Source: Rotaria socialis
Taxonomy: Eukaryota; Rotifera; Eurotatoria; Philodinida; Philodinidae
Direction: 5' to 3'
DNA: 64,000 bases
NCBI GenBank assembly: GCA_905331475.1
Contig: CAJNYU010002403.1
Coordinates: 1-64,000 of the forward strand
Position numbers and translations under genes: made by a program. The notes under the pieces are model-generated. The model searched no databases. It was not told the DNA's origin and saw only the letters and a program-made list of their open reading frames with translations. Position 1 is the stretch's first letter. Each line of letters opens with the position of its first letter. This document shows positions 7,927-19,732 of this stretch, piece by piece.

Positions 7927-10850
7927 TAGAGACCTGCGGGTCCGGGTATAAAAATTAAGCTTTAGCCGGGTCCGGGTTCGGATCTCTTTCTAAATTTGAC
8001 TTCAGATCCGGTTTGCATTAAATTGTGAATATGAATATCGATTTCTTTCTTATTTTTCAAGATTTCTTCTTTCCTTTTTATTTCTAAAATAGAAAAATGT
8101 CATTTCAAATGCATAAACTAAATATATTTGAAAAAACAAATAGACAATTAAATGCGAATAAATCACACGTCAATAACATCTGTTCGTTACTCTAACATAT
8201 TAGTATGTTTTTATACAAAAAATTGAACTTTTCTTATTATTCCTGTTCGTCGATGACTTCCTCATCACAAAATTCATTGCCATCAAAAGTTCGAGCTTTT
8301 TTCGTTGTTGATGAGGAACAAAATATTTCTTCTTCATCATCATCGTTGCCACCAACACTGCTCGAGTTTGTCGAAGATGAAGGTCGTGCCATGTAATCTA
8401 GTTTTCGTTTTTCGTGTATGTGTAACGATTGTTGAAGATCAAGTTCTTTTAATGTTAATAGATTTTTATTAAGAAAAAGTAATTTGTTCACCTTTTCGGC
8501 ATCTAAGTTTATTCGTCGATCAGAAATAGTATTACTAGATGTCGAAAACAAACATTCGACTGTAGTATTAGAAGCTGGAATACTGTAAATATTCTTTACT
8601 ATCGCAACAAGAGTTGGAAATGTACTCTGATACTTTTTCCAGAATAATAAAACATCCCCATCAGATTCAAGTGTATCATTTGAAGACAAATACTGTGTTA
8701 ATTCTTTATCTGGCGATTGAACTAATACTGGATCTTCATCGTCAGCAGGAAGGTCAAAGCATTCTAAAAAAAACATTATGTGTTGTTGGTGTAAGTTGTT
8801 GTGATTTTGATGTTGTTGAGGACGTTGTCGAAGAAGAAGGAGTTGTATTGATAATTGATGACCCAGAAGATGTAGATGATTGACGTTTTAACAATTCAGC
8901 TTTAACTAAATCCACAGGCTTTGGATTTTTCATGAGGAGCAATTTGAAAATGTTTTAAGGGCGGATGAAGTAAGCATGACATATAATGAACGTCCTGCAA
9001 AGTCCATGCAGATTTAAGACGTCGAGCTGCAATAAAAAAGAATGAAACAATATATTATATAACTGATTATATGTCAGTAGTGTAAGTGTAATAAAAGCTT
9101 TATCAGCATTTTCTCCTTGTCCTTGCTCCTTCATATAAAATAATAGCTGAGAATTAGAAAATAAAACAGTATTGCTTACATAAGAAAACCTTGATTTCTT
9201 TTAAACCATCGTAATCGTTCGATTTTATTTCACATTCGTTGAGTAATCGTTGACGCAGTGGAAAAACTTTATAAATGGTTGGTCGTTTATCATCACTAAG
9301 TTGCTCGATTACGTCATCGAACACTTTCAGAAATGAACATACTTGTTCTAAAAATTCTTTATCCAACAACAGATATTCATTTAAATTTATACTATCAAGA
9401 ACAAGACCTAGCTCATCAAAAATGTTCAAAAATACTTGTAACATATGATAAGCACCATTAAATCTCGTTTCTGAGTACGTTTGTGCTCTTTTCGACATCT
9501 TGGTCTGCTTATGAGACCGTCTCACATGAGACACTATTTTCTTTACACGTTCGAATAATACTTGAGCAAGATCACAGTTTACAGGTGATTTATCAATTTT
9601 TGTTTTATTAAACGTATGTTCGAGCTGCTTGTTGATGAAATGGCACGAACAACCAATACGTTGACAGTTTAATTTGAATGTTGCAAGCATCTTTGGTTCA
9701 TTATCGGAAACAATATAAACATTCTTATTTAACTCTAATCTATAGTCAGATAGTTTTGATTCAACAAATCTCCTTGTGTTAATTGCACTACTTGATTCAA
9801 GATCATAATCGTAGCATCCCAACACAAAACAATGTAGTTTCCAGTCATCACTTATGTGATGTAACGAAATACCACAATATTGAATACCTTAAAGGTCAAA
9901 AGAACTAGTAGCAGAGGTGTGTGAATGTGAAGCGTTATTTTAACGAACCCGTATGGGTATTCTTCCAAAAATCAACAACAACAGTATAAACAAGCATTTT
10001 TTCACAAATCGAGATTACTAATTGCTGATGCTTTTGGTTATACAGTTTGCCAACATGCCGGCTGACCTATGAAAGAGAAGAAAATCATCTTGATACGGTA
10101 AAAATAGATTTAAAAAAGTTTCTCTTACTGTTATTGGATGTGGAAGTAGTGTTTCAACGTTAATATCTTTAGATATAGGTAAGTATTTCCCGGTATCGAA
10201 AATTTTTTGTGCAAGATTTTTGAACCCTATTCCGTGAATTGTTTGAAATGATCGAGAATCAAGTGCTGCAAACTCAACACATGCAACTTTTATTTGCTGC
10301 TTTATTCGATCTGGAATATCAGGTTCACTTTTTGATGATGCATAAAATTGATTCATATTTGTCTGACTATGAGGAACTATAGTTTTGATCTTTTGACAAC
10401 TACGAATATGTTTGGATAATGAATTAGTACCAGAGCAATGTTTATAAATAAGTAAATCTTCACATTGATTGCAAAAAACATATTCCTGTTTAATATCGTT
10501 AACATAAATACAACTAAAACTATTCCATACAGCTGAAGATCTTGGAGTTACTGTTGGTTTGACAATTCTCAATGATGAAATTTTTTGACTAAATAATTGT
10601 TCAATTTCTTTTTTCGTTAACACAGTGTACTTTTCAACAATCGACATGTTTCAATTTAACGAACATTTATTAGAGAGAAAGTGAGCAACAACAACAAGAA
10701 ATAGTTGTACAGTGACTTTTTAAAGGGGTCAATAAAGAGCTAAAACCTTGTACCTTTATCTGTTCATGGACGTTGTGCACAGAGGGTGCCAGATATTGGT
10801 ACGAAAAAATCGGGTTCGGGTCCAAAAAAACATGAACCCGCAGGTCTCTA
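7927..10850 (-). mobile_element. hAT-superfamily DNA transposon, BED-finger type, decayed
   Basis: Terminal inverted repeats TAGAGACCTGCGGGT (7927 onward and the complement ending 10850) bound a 2.9-kb element with a minus-strand transposase. The 8-bp flanks (GCTACAGG left, CTTAACTT right) do not match, so the target duplication has decayed or the ends recombined. Subterminal GGGTCCGGGT/GGGTTCGGGT words repeat at both ends. Confidence 0.75.
8237..10647 (-). pseudogene. hAT transposase (BED finger, RNase-H core, dimerisation domain)
   Basis: Read right to left. An N-terminal block (10647-10018) has a BED-type zinc finger, CNQC then H and C in LSKHIRSCQ. The central hAT catalytic block (about 9888-9154) includes SDDWKLHCFVLG and NVYIVSDNEPKM. 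A linker follows (about 9030-8770, DVHYMSCLLHPP then a Ser/Thr-rich stretch). The C-terminal dimerisation region (8776-8237) has FWKKYQSTFPTLVAIVKNIYSIPASN. Damage is visible: the frame before GIQYCGISLHH has a stop near 9890, and the linker and C-terminal block are in different frames around a run of eight T (about 8767-8774). Possible short introns do not rescue all breaks. Confidence 0.75.
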
Positions 10851-11652
10851 CTTAACTTGCTCTACTAGTGTATAGATTTTCCCTGGCCTCCCACCGAGAG
10901 TTTTTGAAAAAAAAGGAATAAAGAGGATTTTTAATAGAAAAGAGGAGAAGTAGGAGGATGTTTTTTGCATCCTTGAAAAGCATAAGTAGCACTAAAACTC
11001 CAACGTCGGGAAACGGATCCCTTTTTTATGTCTGTTTGATAGCTGTTATAAGTATAAGCTAAGAAAAACGTTGGCTATTCAGGTGCATTTTTATTCAATG
11101 TCTAATGCACACAGTACAAAGCTATAATATCAGAAGAATAATACCTAAAAAGTTTCAATCTCTACAAAATACAATACAGTTGAAGCTTAAGTAGTGCAAA
11201 AACTTACAATCAATCACGAAACGAAGTGCAAAATTTTACAAACAGTATCAATATGATCCTCACGGAAACTCAATCCATTTTGAACAGACTTGAACGCGCA
11301 AAGTATCTGAGATTATATTACTAGCTCATCGATAGACAAGAATTTATTAGCATTGATTAGTTCAAAAATATTTGTAGATGTTGATGTTGTCGTAACAAAT
11401 TTTAAGTTATTATTCACGACATTCAAATTCGTTTTGTTTTTCGTTTAATATGTGCTGTGCAATAGTCTTTCAACTCTTATTTGAACAATCTAGATCACTA
11501 GTGCGATATATTGCGCAAATAAATGTTGTTTCCGATGATCCTTTCTGTAGCTATGCTTTAATTGACTTTCCGCTATCATCAGATTTATTCAATGAAGATT
11601 GATTAAATTTTGTCTTGTGATCGGTCATTGAATGAAAAAATGGATATACTTC
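10851..11652. other. Non-coding spacer
   Basis: No gene, RNA or clear repeat boundary is seen. AT-rich sequence with no long open frame on either strand. Confidence 0.4.
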
Positions 11653-12017
11653 CCAGTGAAAAAAGATTAAATTATGCGAGATTTCAGTAGATTATAATCG
11701 GATTTTTCTGCACCGAAACCCAAATTATAGTTGACTGAAATCTTGGAAATCAACGATAATTTGATTTTTAATCAAACAATAATCTTAAAAATTAGGTAAA
11801 ATTTTGATTAAAATCGTATTAAATCCATATTATATGACTTTAAGCAAACATAAATGATGTTTATCGAAATTGTACAGGATTTTGAAGGCTACTGTTTAAT
11901 GAAAAATCAAATTATCGCTGATTTCAAAGGTTTCAGTCAACTATAATTTGGAATTCGGTGCAGAAAATCCGATTATAATCGACTAAAATCTCCCATAATT
12001 TGATTTTTTTTCACCGG
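11653..12017. mobile_element. Foldback MITE with ~125-bp inverted arms
   Basis: Left arm CCAGTGAAAAAAGATTAAAT is mirrored by the right end (ATTTGATTTTTTTTCACCGG). Pairing continues inward through ATTATAATCGGATTTT, CTGCACCGAA, AAATTATAGTTGACTGAAA and ATAATTTGATTTTT for about 125 bp on each side. Non-coding. A target duplication could not be fixed. Confidence 0.7.
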
Positions 12018-12043
12018 TTTATACGGAAATATTATACTGTTTT

Positions 12044-12266
12044 TGTGAAACACGACCTGAAAGGAGTGTTGAAGTGTTTAGGGTAGAAATTTTGCACCCC
12101 CNACATTTTAATTAATTAGCTAATTTCAGTCTAATTGATGAATTAATCTTCACATACCTTGAGAGAAAAGCTTTGGATCCATCACAAACGGTATTAGAAA
12201 TGCAGGGAGCATAGAGAGGTGGAGCAATGACTATGATACACCTCAACAGTTACGTCGTGTTTCACA
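12044..12266. mobile_element. Small MITE, inverted ends TGTGAAACACGAC
   Basis: TGTGAAACACGACCTGAAAG at the left is mirrored by the right end (complement TGTGAAACACGACGTAAC). Subterminal words GTGTTGAAGTG and CTCAACAG also correspond. It contains an ambiguous base at 12102. TTT flanks both ends. Confidence 0.5.
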
Positions 12267-12480
12267 TTTAAATCCCAAAGGGGTTGCGCTAACAGCCTTT
12301 TTTTATATTACAGTAAAATAATAATGTAAGATGATTGCACACGATTAATTACTATCGCAACCCAGAAACCCGAAGAAATTCAAATAGAAAAAGATAAGGG
12401 GTTTATGTCATACAGCAGTGTCTCATTAATAAAAGATAACTAGTGTCGCTTCAATTAAGGGAAATGCGCTAAGTTATATT

Positions 12481-13073
12481 CAGAGATGCCAGATGTGAAA
12501 GTCGAAAATCCGGAATTTTTTTATCAAAATCTGGAAAATTCCGGCAAGGTTTTCAAGGATCAATTTTAGTCACGTAAAGGGCACCGTTCTCAGTTAAATT
12601 ATAAATAAATTTGTATATTTTCGCAAAATAAAACATACTGTAATCACACAAAAAAAAACAGCTAAATGTTGTTAACTTATAGAAAATAACTTAGAAATTA
12701 TACAATTTGAAGTTAATTAACACGTGGTTTTTTGGCACAATATTTTTCATTAGAATGAATAAGTTTCAGCAGTTCTGGTTTTGATAAAAAAAAATTATAA
12801 ATTTATGTACATGATAAAGATGAGTTAAAACGAATTTTTAATTCAGCTGCAACAAGTTTCATTGACATACGATTTCGTTTATCATCGTATAGATGCTTCA
12901 TGGCTGAAAAAACACTTTCACCAAATGCATTGCTACATGGAATAGAGATAAGGTCACCAATAGAAGAAAATCTTAAACCTCTACTGAATTATTCACAAGT
13001 TAGAATGCTAAAACAAATGAAATACAACCGAAATAAAAAAAATCGCTAAAATCCGGAACATCTGGCATCTCTG
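12481..13073 (-). mobile_element. Non-autonomous hAT element with transposase remnant, TSD GTTATATT
   Basis: Inverted ends CAGAGATGCCAGATGT are flanked by a perfect 8-bp duplication GTTATATT (12473-12480 and 13074-13081). The minus strand at about 12970-12800 encodes a hAT dimerisation-domain remnant, IPCSNAFGESVFSAMKHLY followed by DDKRNRMSMKLVAAEL. The element (593 bp) has lost the rest of its transposase. Confidence 0.85.
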
Positions 13074-13353
13074 GTTATATTACAATTTAATTAGGGATAA
13101 TTCACGCAATCTATGAATGCTCATTTTATCTTTATTACTTCTCTTTTCTTTTGTAGAAATCGACTGAATTCATCGATTACTTTTCATTCAATGCTCTAGT
13201 GTTCAACTATCTTGATGGGACTAAATTCCATATTAGCTTTTTGTTCCAGCTCCTATAGTTGCATGTACTATATGTTAATAGATCTACCACTATGTCGTTG
13301 TGAAAAAGTCACGAAAGAAATAAGTATTTACAGGCACACACCAGCTTCTTATT

Positions 13354-14173
13354 CTAGGGGGGAACGGCAGACTTGAAGTAGAAAAGTACGTCAAAGTACA
13401 TCAAAGTAGACTGCTTGAAGTAGTTCAAAGTAGGACCAGGTAGCTGAAGTAACTCGAAGTAATCTCAAGTACTTCAGGTAAATCTGAAATTGAAGAGTAC
13501 TTCAAAGTAAACTACTTGAAGTAGCTGAAAGTAGCTGAATGTAACTTGAAGTCCAAAAGTCTGCTGTTTTCCCCAGAGCTCGGCGAAATACTCGAAGTAC
13601 TCGTACTCGAGTACCATTTTGGTCGTACTCGAGGGTGAAGTACTCGAAGTCCTACACCAACATTAATTATATCAAAATGATGCTTGATAAAATCATAATG
13701 TAGATTTTTTTCAAGAAAGAACAGTTGATTTCTTTCTTTCCTTTTATATTTATATATATATATGTATTCTGAATGAATCATTCAGATAAATATTTATCCT
13801 TCTTTATATGAACTCGATCTGAAATACTTATCAGTGCCGGCTACATCAGCTCCTATTGAAAGAATATTTTCTCAAAGTGGACTTGTAATACGCCCACATC
13901 GCGCATCGTTAACTTCAAAAATGTATGCTTGATTACATTTCTTAAATGTAATCAAGTTTTGTTGTAGTTTTTTTTTGGAACTTGATAATAAACGTAATTT
14001 AAAAATATTGATTCATGACTAAGACTATTTCTTGATCTCACAATTGATACGTAATCTCTAACACTACCAATTAAATTTTCTCTAATAAGTTCGCGACAAA
14101 CACATTCCCATATCATGTACGCGTACTCGCACTCGAAAAAATCCTTACTTGCCCAGCTTTGGTTTCCCCCTAG
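13354..14173. mobile_element. Outer hAT-like MITE, TSD TTCTTATT, split by an inner insertion
   Basis: Ends CTAGGGGGGAAC and GTTTCCCCCTAG are inverted and flanked by a perfect 8-bp duplication TTCTTATT (13346-13353 and 14174-14181). The body (13371-13560) is a degenerate array of TGAAGTAGCT/CAAAGTA words, related to 25030-25150. Nearly all of the right part is displaced by the element at 13574-14161. Confidence 0.8.
13574..14161 (+). mobile_element. Inner hAT element with dimerisation-domain remnant
   Basis: Inverted ends CAGAGCTCGGCGA and complement CAAAGCTGGGCAA. The flanks GTTTTCCC (13566-13573) and GTTTCCCC (14162-14169) are an 8-bp duplication with one mismatch. The plus strand at about 13812-13930 encodes LKYLSVPATSAPIERIFSQS and then GLVIRPHRASLTSKM, the classic hAT C-terminal dimerisation region, followed by a stop. 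Subterminal TACTCGAAGTACTCG repeats. Confidence 0.8.
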
Positions 14174-14339
14174 TTCTTATTGCTAAAAAATCTATTTGTG
14201 CTAACAGTTTCTAAACTCACTCTAAATTTTTATTAAAAAAAAGGGAAAAGAGGCGGAGTGGGTACCTAGATTTTCCACATGATTAAACCGGTACATAAAA
14301 ACTCAACCTGGCGGTTTAGTTTTAATACTGGTGTCTTAA

Positions 14340-14640
14340 TTTTCAATTCTTATTTTAATTCTATGTCTTTTTCTCAGTTATTTCTCTTTTCTTAATTTAC
14401 TTACTTGTCACGTTTCAGTTTAAGGTTTCTTCTATTGCTTATAATTGCAAATGCAGAGTACTGATGAACGTTTTAATATTTGAATAAATAACACGAAATT
14501 TGCCGGCGAAATTCACTCTACATTTCTTTTTAGTTTTGTTTAATATTCTTTAATTTTCGACTAAGCCAATTGCCGAAAAGCAAGAGTTGCGAGCAGTACG
14601 TTGATTTGTATTAAATCGACATAGATCGGTCTTTTTTCTA
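14340..14640 (+). repeat. Dispersed repeat, copy 2 (partner at 4060-4425)
   Basis: Same order of diverged words as at 4060-4425: a T-rich lead, TTGCAAATGCAGAGTACTGA, TTCGACTAAGCCAATTGCCG, GTTGATTTGTATTAAATCG and ATAGATCGG. Non-coding. It shows that the sequence next to the retroelement junction is a repeated family. Confidence 0.45.
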
Positions 14641-15052
14641 GTCGAGTTTCCATGCGATGGAACTGCGACTTAGTTACGCGTAGCTGCGTCGCAGTTGCAA
14701 AACGAGTCAACATGAGTTAGGTTTTTATTTTATTCGTATGTTTATTACGGATTGCAAAAAAATTATTAGAATAGAAAAGTTAAACAAAAACTGCATAACC
14801 AAAATTTTGAAAAGAAATCGAAAAATTATAGCGGGAACACATATTCTATTTGTTTTAATGGAATGGAATATGAGCCGGAGGCTCGCAGAAATTCACTTTT
14901 ATACAGTCTCGACGTGACTAAACTTTTACGCCATAGTAAGGCCAATTAGAACAAGAAGGAGGGGGCACTTGTAATTGAGTGTTATCAGTTAGAATGGGTC
15001 GTAGGAAACGAGAGAAATGCGACGCAATTGATAAAACGGAGGTGATACGAAT

Positions 15053-16334
15053 CAGGGGTCGCAACGGGCTGCCCGATCCGGTGAACCGACCCGGACCGGG
15101 CTGGTCACATATTTCTTCGGTCCACCCGGACCGGCTTGTTTTATTTTTTTTTCTTATGAATCGAACATAACTGGTGCGTCAGCATAAAGGGTGTGGGTAG
15201 CTATTTCTTTATTCCTTTCAGCTTTCATAGTATCGGACTGACTTTTTTACCCAAAGATTCAGCCTTGAATGCTCTACAAAACCATAAAAAAAGAATCACA
15301 TGGGGATAGAAACAAAGCAATTATTGTAGTAATACTTCTAACAAGCATCGATATCAACTTTAAATAACTTGTATTCAAATTAATTTGCGTTTTTTCTTGC
15401 TAGTGAAACACTTTTAGAAAGCTTCAAAGGTAATATTTCTGATGCGATGATGAGCGTACTATATAATGAAACATACGAAAGAATATTTCAACGAAAAACT
15501 ATTGACAAAGCATCCTGTTTTTGGTCATCTAGTCTGCCTCTGGCATATTTTGGCATTTTATTTGAATCTAGTCGATAGGAAGTGATGTTTCTGCAGAATT
15601 AATGTATAATTCCATGATATTCCACAGTGCCAGTCTGTACCTTTAAAAAAAGACAGAAAATTTTCACCGAAAAATAGTACTTGGTCGACTAATATGAATT
15701 TTTCAAGAAAACGAAAAATTATTGATAAAAACGCGTTTTTTAGAAAATTTAAAGAAAAAGTAATACTTATTTTATCCAGCATGTTTTGATCATAGAATTA
15801 TTTCAGTATATTCATAAGATAGACCTTTTGAAGCTCTACACAATCGGCAGTTCAATTTGCCTCTATAGCCCGATATGAGAACACATAAATACAAGAAGTT
15901 GTAGTTCATGCTCGAAAGTTGTTGATGTTAATTGTTTTGAGTATTACTGCAATAACTTTTTTGTTTCTATCTCCATACGATTCATTTTTTATGGTTTTGT
16001 AGAGCATTCAAGACTGAATCTTTGGGTAAAAAAGTCAGTCCGAAACTATGAAAGCTGAAAGGAATATTGAAGAAATACTGAGACCGCCATTTTTGCCGAT
16101 GCACCCGTTACTTATGATATTTTTTGTTATCATATGAACTATGTGATCTTATGAAATTTATTAAGAAATCAAAGTCATACTGTGTACATGTAGGTAACTT
16201 TTTCTAAATACTGCATTAAGTTTCAATCTTATTAATCTCAGATATGATTAAAAGATAGTTCATCGGATTATGTCGGTCCAGACAAATTGACGGGTCGGGT
16301 CGGTCCATGAAAAATTGGACCGTTGCGACTCCTG
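15053..16334. mobile_element. hAT-like element, imperfect TSD, with another element nested inside
   Basis: Ends CAGGGGTCGCAACGG and complement CAGGAGTCGCAACGG. The flanks ATACGAAT (15045-15052) and GTATGAAT (16335-16342) differ only by two transitions, as expected for an aged 8-bp duplication. Subterminal GACCCGGACCGG/GGTCGGGTCGG words. No transposase is seen, and 15172-16114 is a separate insertion. Confidence 0.7.
15172..16114. mobile_element. Nested element with ~130-bp terminal inverted repeats
   Basis: Left arm (15172-15330) and right arm (15960-16114) are inverted copies. Shared blocks include CTTTCAGCTTTCATAGT, CGGACTGACTTTTTTACCCA and AATGCTCTACAAAACCATAA. The tips are TAACTGGTGCGTCAGC and complement TAACGGGTGCATCGGC. 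The middle has no recognisable coding. A TA target is possible. Confidence 0.65.
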
Positions 16335-16342
16335 GTATGAAT

Positions 16343-17106
16343 TACCTTCACATCTAAGGGTGTGCAGTGCGATGAACGGTGAAGTCGGTAAACACATGAA
16401 GAGCCTTTGGTCTCGATCGGTTACTTAACATCACTAGTCTCTTTTTAAAGAAAGGTACTTAACTAATAAAAAATACCGGTTGTCGCCGACACTTCTTCAT
16501 GTACTTACCGATATTACCGATTTTTACAATTATACTTCACTGCACATTCCTATTCACAGCCTCTCATGTAGCAGCAAACGAGAATGAATTGAAGACGTAA
16601 TTGCCCATGAGAAATATTTTTCTTTCTCCAAAGTAAAAAATTTAATAAAAAGAAATAAAAAGTAATCATCAGCACTTTTAAGAATTCTTTACGAAAAAAA
16701 AGAATGTACTAAGAGTCGAAAACAAGGTACCCGTTTGAACTGAATTTGTATAACATTAAAGTTTCAATTAACAAACTGGTTGCTTTCTAAAATTAGCAAC
16801 TAAATATTAGTTTTACAGGAAGCTGTTGGCCAAACAGCAAAAAAAATTCGTGCGTCGCCCACTCATTTGATCCGTTGAAGAGAAATATTGATTTAGCTAA
16901 CGCAAATTTGGATAAAAAATCATCGGAAGCTTTCTTCTTTCTGTTATTTTTCATATAAAAAAAATAAACAAATTTTCAGTATAAAATGAATAGGTGATGA
17001 AATATTCAACATAGAAGAATTCATTTGTGAATAATCGACTATTCTTTATCGGATAATTCATAAATATTATCAATTTATCCTTTGATTCAAATCTACTAGA
17101 ATAAAT
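16343..17106. other. Spacer before the beta-helix gene
   Basis: No gene or repeat boundary is recognised. The last 100 bases are AT-rich with TAAATATT words, a plausible but unspecific promoter region for the gene starting at 17107. Confidence 0.35.
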
Positions 17107-18723
17107 ATGAAATTAATATTATTTGTAATAACTATTTTATTAATTCTAAATAAATTTTTATTAATAAATGGATTACCAGCAACAATATGTACACCACCAA
17201 TAGCACTTTATGATACATCAAATGCAACAACAGTTGTTGGGAATGGAGCATCATCATCATGTAATGAAACGGCTTTAGCAATTGCACTAAGTCTTGGTGG
17301 AATAATAACATTTAATTGCAGTTTAACTGGCCAACCAGTAACAATTGATATTCATAATCAATTAAATGTTTCAAGAGCGACCGATACAATTATTGATGGT
17401 GGTGGTATAATTACATTAAACGGATTAGGTTTAACAAGAATTTTAAACTTTAATCTCAACAATTTTCTTTACGACACGCCAGTATTAACAGTTCAACGTT
17501 TAACATTTGTAAATGGTCACTGTCAAGATAGTAATGGTGGTTGCGCAATATTTCAAGCAAATGGAGGAACAACAGTTGTTATTAATTCCATATTTGAAAA
17601 TAATGTCGGGCCTGTTGTTGGACAAGATACGGCTGGTGGTGCTATTTGGACCATCGGTGGAGGAACGACAACTATTATTGGAAGTATGTTTCTAGAAAAT
17701 CAATGTTCAAATGGAGGTGGACTTGGAATTCTTGGAAGTGGTTTAATTATGGTTAATTCGTATTTTCAAGGAAATCAAGCAACTGGAAATGGAGGAAATC
17801 CAGGAAATGGTGGAAACGGCGGGGCTATTAGTTTTGATGGTCTAGGAAGAAATAATTCGATTTGTGGAACAAGATTTACAGGAAACCAAGGAAATAAATT
17901 TGGTGGAGCCTTTTTTCGGGTTGCTTATAATGGAAGCGAAAGAAATGATTTTAACCAAGTTATTGTTGATAATAATTGGATACCAGCAGCTTCAAATGGG
18001 CTGGCTGGTGGTTTATATATTCAAGGTAGTATGGCAACAATCACATATTCATCTATTGTTGGTAATGCAGCAAGCGGTGCTGGTGGAATCTTTTTTGCTA
18101 ATCAAGGATTAGTCATATTAAATTCAGTTAGTTTAATTGGCAATCAAGCTTATACTGGATTAGGTGCTGCTCTTTCTTGTACGAATCCTGTTTCTGGAAC
18201 ATTTACAAATCTTATTGTTGCTAATAATTATGCCGGAGCTTTTGCTGCTGCATTTGCTGGCTGTTCAACAACAATAACACTGTCAAATACAGTTATTGCA
18301 AATAATACTGTTGGAAATCCATGGCCAGCTAATGCTTGTTCTACTCCTATGAGTGATGGTTCAGGTGTTGTTCAATCACCTATTGGTAAACAAGCACCAG
18401 CTTCAGGTCAAGATGCTCTTTGTACAAATGGATCTGTCATTGGGCTTAATAATGTTACTGTTATCTTAAATGAAACAAATTGGCAAATTCAAGTTATTGG
18501 TGCGCAATCATCATATATGGGTCCATCATCGAATTTATCTGTAACTACTTATTCTCAAATATCAACTGCATCATCAACTCCATCCTCAACTCCATCCTCA
18601 AATCAATCCTCAAATCAATCATCAACCCATTCATCAGCTATTACTACATTTAATTCTTCATTTTTTATTCATGTCATTTCTATTCTTTTTATTTTTTTTT
18701 TAATTGTGAGAGACGTTCAATGA
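17107..18723 (+). CDS. Secreted, anchored parallel beta-helix protein (bacterial type)
   Basis: A 538-residue intronless reading frame. An N-terminal signal peptide (about 1-22, Leu/Ile-rich) is followed by a long region of short repeats dominated by Gly, Asn, Ile and Thr, with GGAI/GGGL/GGAF turns and NSxFxxN rungs (about residues 90-410). That pattern is typical of right-handed parallel beta-helix proteins, as in bacterial polymorphic outer-membrane proteins or pectate-lyase-like folds. The tail has a Ser/Thr/Pro-rich linker (SSTPSSTPSSNQSSNQSS) and a terminal hydrophobic segment (about 515-532), fitting a membrane or GPI anchor at the surface. No catalytic residues can be assigned. Lack of introns and the bacterial fold suggest gene transfer followed by addition of eukaryotic targeting signals; that is an inference. 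Confidence 0.75.
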   Translation: MKLILFVITILLILNKFLLINGLPATICTPPIALYDTSNATTVVGNGASSSCNETALAIALSLGGIITFNCSLTGQPVTIDIHNQLNVSRATDTIIDGGGIITLNGLGLTRILNFNLNNFLYDTPVLTVQRLTFVNGHCQDSNGGCAIFQANGGTTVVINSIFENNVGPVVGQDTAGGAIWTIGGGTTTIIGSMFLENQCSNGGGLGILGSGLIMVNSYFQGNQATGNGGNPGNGGNGGAISFDGLGRNNSICGTRFTGNQGNKFGGAFFRVAYNGSERNDFNQVIVDNNWIPAASNGLAGGLYIQGSMATITYSSIVGNAASGAGGIFFANQGLVILNSVSLIGNQAYTGLGAALSCTNPVSGTFTNLIVANNYAGAFAAAFAGCSTTITLSNTVIANNTVGNPWPANACSTPMSDGSGVVQSPIGKQAPASGQDALCTNGSVIGLNNVTVILNETNWQIQVIGAQSSYMGPSSNLSVTTYSQISTASSTPSSTPSSNQSSNQSSTHSSAITTFNSSFFIHVISILFIFFLIVRDVQ

Positions 18724-18844
18724 CTGAATGTTAAAAATTCTCCCACAGTTGCTCTTTCTCTCCATTTCCATCAATGCTTAAACAAAAAGACTATGACATC
18801 CATGATATTTTCTCTCGCGGGTGCGTGTGCATAATAGCAGTATC

Positions 18845-19005
18845 GACCGGTGTATGACGCAGTAGGTGTTATGTTTGTTTTGCAGTCGACTGATCAGGGG
18901 TTCAAATCTTAGTCCAAGCTATCACTGAAACCATTTCCACTCTGTTGCTCGGTATTCGAGTGTTATACAATAGTTTGCTATGATATGTTGGTTCGATTCC
19001 AAAAG
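18845..19005 (+). repeat. Possible tRNA-derived SINE or tRNA relic
   Basis: An A-box-like TGACGCAGTAGG (18855-18866) is followed at tRNA-like spacing by a B-box-like GGTTCAAATCT (18899-18909). A second, perfect B box GGTTCGATTCC occurs at 18990-19000. No full cloverleaf is formed, so this is not called a tRNA gene. Confidence 0.3.
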
Positions 19006-19322
19006 ACGGCGATGACTATTTTCTCTAGTTTTTCGGATAGAAGTCGAAGCATTTGAACGCGTCAAATTATATTCCTCGTAAGCACTCGGAGACGCGTTCA
19101 CAATTGAAAAAATCGGTACATGTAGGTTGGGTGTTCATGCAAATCGACTTGTTTCACCTACATTCTCAAGATTGAGTGACGTGAGCAAAACAGGTTAAAA
19201 AACTATGGCTACCAGAATCTTTAATCCGCAAGATCTAGTGTCTCAGGAGAGGGTCAGAAAAATAAGCGGCTTTTTGTTTCGATATAAAAAAGCTTATTAG
19301 CGCAGCCGCTTTGGGGCTAAAA

Positions 19323-19732
19323 TGTGGAACTCACACATATCCCTCCGGCTTACTAAAACAATTCAAAATAGTTCGTCTGAAAAATCTATCCTGATTTCCA
19401 AACGTATCATTCGGTCATTGCCTATTTTCTTATGTCTGTAATCGAGTATTAATTGTTAGCTAGTATAATTAACAATCACAGATACTAGTTACTAGGATCT
19501 GTAATGGTACCCTAAACTAGTTACTATGGCCTGTAATGGGTAACTACTGCGTTTTTCGTGTAGTCTGTAATTAAAAAAGGAAGAAAATAGCAACCTAATT
19601 AGTCAAGCTTCTAATCAGCGCAATTTTAAACTAATTAATGTCTGCAATGGGGAGGGGGGGTGGGGAGCCGCAAAAATCTCGCTTATAAACTTACACTCAC
19701 CATTTTCTTCGGAAATATATGTGAGTTCCACA
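19323..19732. mobile_element. Putative MITE with ends TGTGGAACTCACA
   Basis: TGTGGAACTCACACATAT at the left is inverted at the right (complement TGTGGAACTCACATATAT). About 410 bp, non-coding, with repeated CTAGTTACTA/CTGTAATGG words inside and a G-rich stretch at 19648-19672. Flanked by runs of A, so the duplication is uncertain. Confidence 0.5.

Noticed and set aside
13371..13560. CRISPR-like or minisatellite array
   Set aside because: Repeat words are degenerate, spacing is irregular, and the stretch is bounded as part of a MITE with a target duplication.
14979..15170. Plus-strand frame of 63 residues
   Set aside because: It crosses the left terminal repeat of the element at 15053 and has no domain.
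15185..15197. GGGTGTGGGT as a telomere repeat
   Set aside because: It is a single unit inside the left inverted repeat of the nested element (15172-16114), not an array.
18845..18925. A true tRNA gene
   Set aside because: A and B boxes are present but no acceptor stem or convincing anticodon arm can be folded.
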